Source of the DNA: Paenibacillus sabuli
Lineage (GTDB): Bacteria > Bacillota > Bacilli > Paenibacillales > Paenibacillaceae
NCBI RefSeq assembly: GCF_014705605.1
Contig: NZ_JACXIZ010000056.1
Location: 1-38,012 of the forward strand
DNA: 38,012 nucleotides
Reading direction: 5' to 3'
This document shows positions 36,701-38,012 of this stretch, piece by piece; the first letter of the stretch is position 1; each line of letters begins with the position of its first letter. A program made the translations under genes and the position numbers. Under the pieces are notes generated by a model that saw only the letters and a program-made list of their open reading frames with translations, had not been told where the DNA came from and did not search any database.

Positions 36701-38012
36701 ACAGCAGCGTAGACGGCGCCAAGCTGGCGGACGGCAGTGTGGATGCGAGCAAGCTGGCAAGCGGAGCGGTGCAGGCACAACTGGGAGCCGGTAGTCTGAG
36801 CGGCGAGGTCCTGCTCGAGGGCAGCGTAGACGGCGCCAAGCTGGCGGATGGCAGCGTGGATGCGAGCAAGCTGGCGAGCGGAGCAGTGCAGGCGCAGCTG
36901 GGAACCGGTAGTCTGAGCGGCGAGGTCCTGCTCGAGGGCAGCGTAGACGGCGCCAAGCTGGCGGATGGCAGCGTGGATGCGAGCAAGCTGGCAAGCGGAG
37001 CAGTGCAGGCGCAGCTGGGAGCCGGTAGTCTGAGCGGCGAGGTCCTGCTCGAGGGCAGCGTAGACGGCGCCAAGCTGGCGGATGGCAGCGTGGATGCGAG
37101 CAAGCTGGCGAGCGGAGCGGTGCAGGCGCAGCTGGGAGCCGGTAGTCTGAGCGGCGAGGTCTTGCTCGAGGGCAGCGTAGACGGCACCAAGCTGGCGGAC
37201 GGCAGTGTGGATGCGAGCAAGCTGGCGAGCGGAGCAGTGCAGGCGCAGCTGGGAGCCGGTAGTCTGAGCGGCGAGGTCTTGCTCAAGGGCAGTGTAGACG
37301 GCGCCAAGCTGGCGGAAGGCAGTGTGGATGCGAGCAAGCTGGCAAGCGGAGCGGTGCAGGCACAACTGGGAGCCGGTAGTCTGAGCGGCGAGGTCTTGCT
37401 CGAGGGCAGCGTGGACGGCACCAAGCTGGCGGACGGCAGTGTAGATGCGAGCAAGCTGGCAGCGGGCGCGGTAGATGCGAGCAAGCTGGCAAGCGGAGCA
37501 GTACAGGCGCAGCTGGGAGCCGGTAGTCTGAGCGGCGAGGTCTTGCTCGAGGGCAGCGTGGTCGGCACCAAGCTGGCGGACGGCAGTGTAGATGCGAGCA
37601 AGCTGGCAGCGGGCGCGGTAGATGCGAGCAAGCTGGCAAGCGGAGCAGTGCAGGCGCAGCTGGGAGCCGGTAGTCTGAGCGGCGAAGTCCTGCTCGAGGG
37701 CAGCGTGGACGGCACCAAGCTGGCGGATGGCAGCGTGGATGCGAGCAAGCTGGCGAGCGGAGCAGTGCAGGCGCAGCTGGGAGCCGGTAGTCTGAGCGGC
37801 GAGGTCCTGCTCGAGGGCAGCGTAGACGGCACCAAGCTGGCGGACGGCAGTGTGAATTCGAGCAAGCTGGCAAGCGGAGCGGTGCAGGCACAGCTGGGAG
37901 CCGGTAGTCTGAGCGGCGAGGTCCTGCTCGAGGGCAGCGTAGACGGCGCCAAGCTGGCGGACGGCAGCGTGGATGCGAGCAAGCTGGCGGACGGCAGTGT
38001 GAATGCGAGCAA
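33787..38012 (+). CDS. Very long decapeptide-repeat protein (3' end outside window)
   Basis: ATG 33787 with GAAGGAGAGG upstream opens a frame with no stop to the right edge: at least 1,408 codons. Residues 1-178 are non-repetitive: a basic start (MAKKRRGKTSRARKPLFYVD), then an acidic, Ser/Ala-rich, low-complexity stretch. From residue 179 onward the protein is built of ten-residue units of the form (K/H)-L-A-(D/E/P)-G-(A/S)-(V/I)-(T/D)-S-S, about 76 in a row without a single base inserted or lost to about 36600, then larger 39-residue units. No signal peptide or membrane segment is seen. Similar SKLADGAV repeats occur in phage tail fibres and in Paenibacillus proteins annotated, as I recall, with a 'WIAG-tail' domain. 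A fibrous surface or spore-associated role is a guess. Confidence 0.88.
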   Translation, partial: MAKKRRGKTSRARKPLFYVDNPKTSELQWLDELKRDGSGKGRNDAKSVTINTTASANLEDASAKAQEIPQGYPDRLRPSAQPQARRQSGDTHQDEIEYDEQGASAGDGTETEQISAAVRARSGSDVPASDSEASPAPTSSAAQSADEAAVKPLDRQARIERIAEKRQPASPAPIIYTDDLANGAVTSSKLAAGSVGPEQLRKGGVVTHVLGDFAVESVKLADGAVTSPKLGTEAVLAEHLAPGAITGTHIRDRGIDGSKLKDGSITSDKLADRTISADKLAEQSITARHLSLGSIGGDLIEPSSISSEAIAGGAVRTPHLGNEAVDTSKLADGAVSSSKLRDGAVTSSKLGEASIDSTHLKPNILLADHLKEGTVRGKHIAPSAVHSDHLSEGAVGRRELRQASVDSIHLAPRSVGTEQLKPGAVKSGHVSVDEIASVHLRGGAVTTGKLSDQAVTTIKIGDHAITASKLADASIISAKLAEDAVHTKHLGRESVTAAKLAPGSVESAHLARESVGETALQDQAIASRHMQPDSVEAEALAPLAVREEHIGIGVVGRLQLAEEAVDATKLAPGSVTSASLSDGAVGELQLAEEAVTATKLAAGAVRAYHLAEGAIPEAALAAEAIGPTRLRDRAIETRHLAPWSVSTEALQDDAVSGAQLGPASIAERHLQDGAVQTHHIADHAINDLKLSPESVSTDKLTACAVTGDKLADGSVDSDKLAYGSVSARHLAEASVHDLHIQPGAVQGRQLADGTVDSSKLAIAAVAAAHLQAEAVDARALAAGSVGRQALADEAVSSRHLAEQAVLGSHLAEGVVAERHLADGAVSGVKLSAGSIATGHLSAASVGEQALIDGAVTTSKLASASVGSEQLGERSVQAGHLAEQAVQATHLAAGAVHAAALQPSSVTADKLAPDAVTGRKVALETLSGKHLKSETLQGHHLKPGVISEQHLVRGLLAPERLLAAGLHGELLLDSSVDGAKLADGSVDASKLASGAVQAQLGAGSLSGEVLLEGSVDGAKLADGSVDASKLASGAVQAQLGTGSLSGEVLLEGSVDGAKLADGSVDASKLASGAVQAQLGAGSLSGEVLLEGSVDGAKLADGSVDASKLASGAVQAQLGAGSLSGEVLLEGSVDGTKLADGSVDASKLASGAVQAQLGAGSLSGEVLLKGSVDGAKLAEGSVDASKLASGAVQAQLGAGSLSGEVLLEGSVDGTKLADGSVDASKLAAGAVDASKLASGAVQAQLGAGSLSGEVLLEGSVVGTKLADGSVDASKLAAGAVDASKLASGAVQAQLGAGSLSGEVLLEGSVDGTKLADGSVDASKLASGAVQAQLGAGSLSGEVLLEGSVDGTKLADGSVNSSKLASGAVQAQLGAGSLSGEVLLEGSVDGAKLADGSVDASKLADGSVNAS
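34321..36600 (+). repeat. About 76 in-phase 30-bp repeats encoding decapeptides
   Basis: The codons AAG CTG or CAT CTG (Lys/His-Leu) recur every 30 bases throughout, usually followed by GCG GA(C/T/G) GG(C/A) (A/G)GC GT(C/G). Units are diverged at DNA level (many share under two thirds of bases by eye) yet the phase never slips, which points to strong selection on the ten-residue length. Confidence 0.9.
36709..38012 (+). repeat. At least 11 near-identical 117-bp higher-order repeats
   Basis: Units, marked by the GTAGACGGC/GTGGACGGC start (GTGGTCGGC in one), begin near 36709, 36826, 36943, 37060, 37177, 37294, 37411, 37558, 37705, 37822 and 37939. The step is exactly 117 bases except two steps of 147, where an extra 30-bp unit (GTAGATGCGAGCAAGCTGGCAGCGGGCGCG-type) is added. 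Each encodes about GSVDGAKLADGSVDASKLAS plus GAVQAQLGAGSLSGEVLLE. The array runs off the window. Confidence 0.93.

Noticed and set aside
35077-37365. A 762-codon open frame on the minus strand, rich in Arg, Gln, Leu and His
   Set aside because: It mirrors the plus-strand decapeptide repeats, with repeats of the same period. It has no ribosome binding site, and its composition follows from the reverse complement of AAGCTG/GCGGAC codons.
36600-38012. A 470-codon minus-strand frame of Ser/Pro/Leu-rich repeats
   Set aside because: Same cause: the reverse strand of the 117-bp repeats. The plus-strand frame has the start codon, the ribosome site and continuity with upstream repeats.
36709-38012. 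A CRISPR or non-coding satellite
   Set aside because: Units are contiguous without unique spacers, and their period is a multiple of three in an open frame with consistent amino acid pattern.

Overview
The window looks like chromosomal DNA of a GC-rich member of the Paenibacillaceae (Paenibacillus/Cohnella type). The basis is Firmicutes-style ribosome binding sites and lipoprotein signals, YesM/YesN-type two-component regulators beside an Lpl-type sugar ABC transporter, an EcsA/EcsB pair, a CotSA-like glycosyltransferase, a TPP riboswitch followed by thiC-thiF-thiE/S-thiG-thiO-thiD, and a very long SKLADGAV-type repeat protein of a kind I associate with Paenibacillus. No rRNA, tRNA, CRISPR array, transposase or prophage module is visible.

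Layout. 1-219 is the basic C-terminal tail of a gene that begins outside the window. 242-1924 is a glycoside hydrolase family 2 beta-glucuronidase-like enzyme. A repeat-rich gap follows, then a leftward cluster of an ECF sigma factor with a SnoaL-like tail, an SRPBCC/AHSA1 protein and a DHFR-like reductase (4352 back to 2283). ecsA-ecsB run rightward to 6521. From 6522 to 7412 there is no gene but four repeat systems: 97-bp palindromic units, TAACGGACA palindromes, a leftward terminator and a 4 x 52-bp tandem array. A leftward aminotransferase follows. Next is a rightward run: a PhnD/PhnE/PhnC-type ABC transporter fused by overlaps to selD and mnmH (selenophosphate synthesis and tRNA 2-selenouridine), then an AraC regulator, a YesM-type kinase, a YesN-type regulator, and a three-gene sugar importer. 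psd (phosphatidylserine decarboxylase) is convergent with the importer and shares a bidirectional terminator with it.

22411-24371 is a lower-GC accessory patch. It holds a small membrane protein, a degenerate leftward locus, and a leftward pair made of a GNAT-like protein and a 58-residue protein whose truncated paralogue lies next door. A glycosyltransferase leads into the thiamine operon. That operon has a strong promoter, a TPP aptamer and a terminator in its leader. Its genes overlap by 4-8 bases or lie within 4 bases of each other. ThiS is fused to the C terminus of ThiE, and the junctions between genes carry low-complexity coding expansions with 15-bp periodicity.

From 33787 to the right edge there is one uninterrupted rightward reading frame of more than 1,400 codons. 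It consists of a basic N terminus and about 76 consecutive decapeptide repeats, followed by at least 11 near-identical 117-bp (39-residue) higher-order units, and it is still open at the window edge. This gene, the ThiE-ThiS fusion, the transporter-selD-mnmH linkage and the palindromic intergenic repeats are the most interesting parts of the window.
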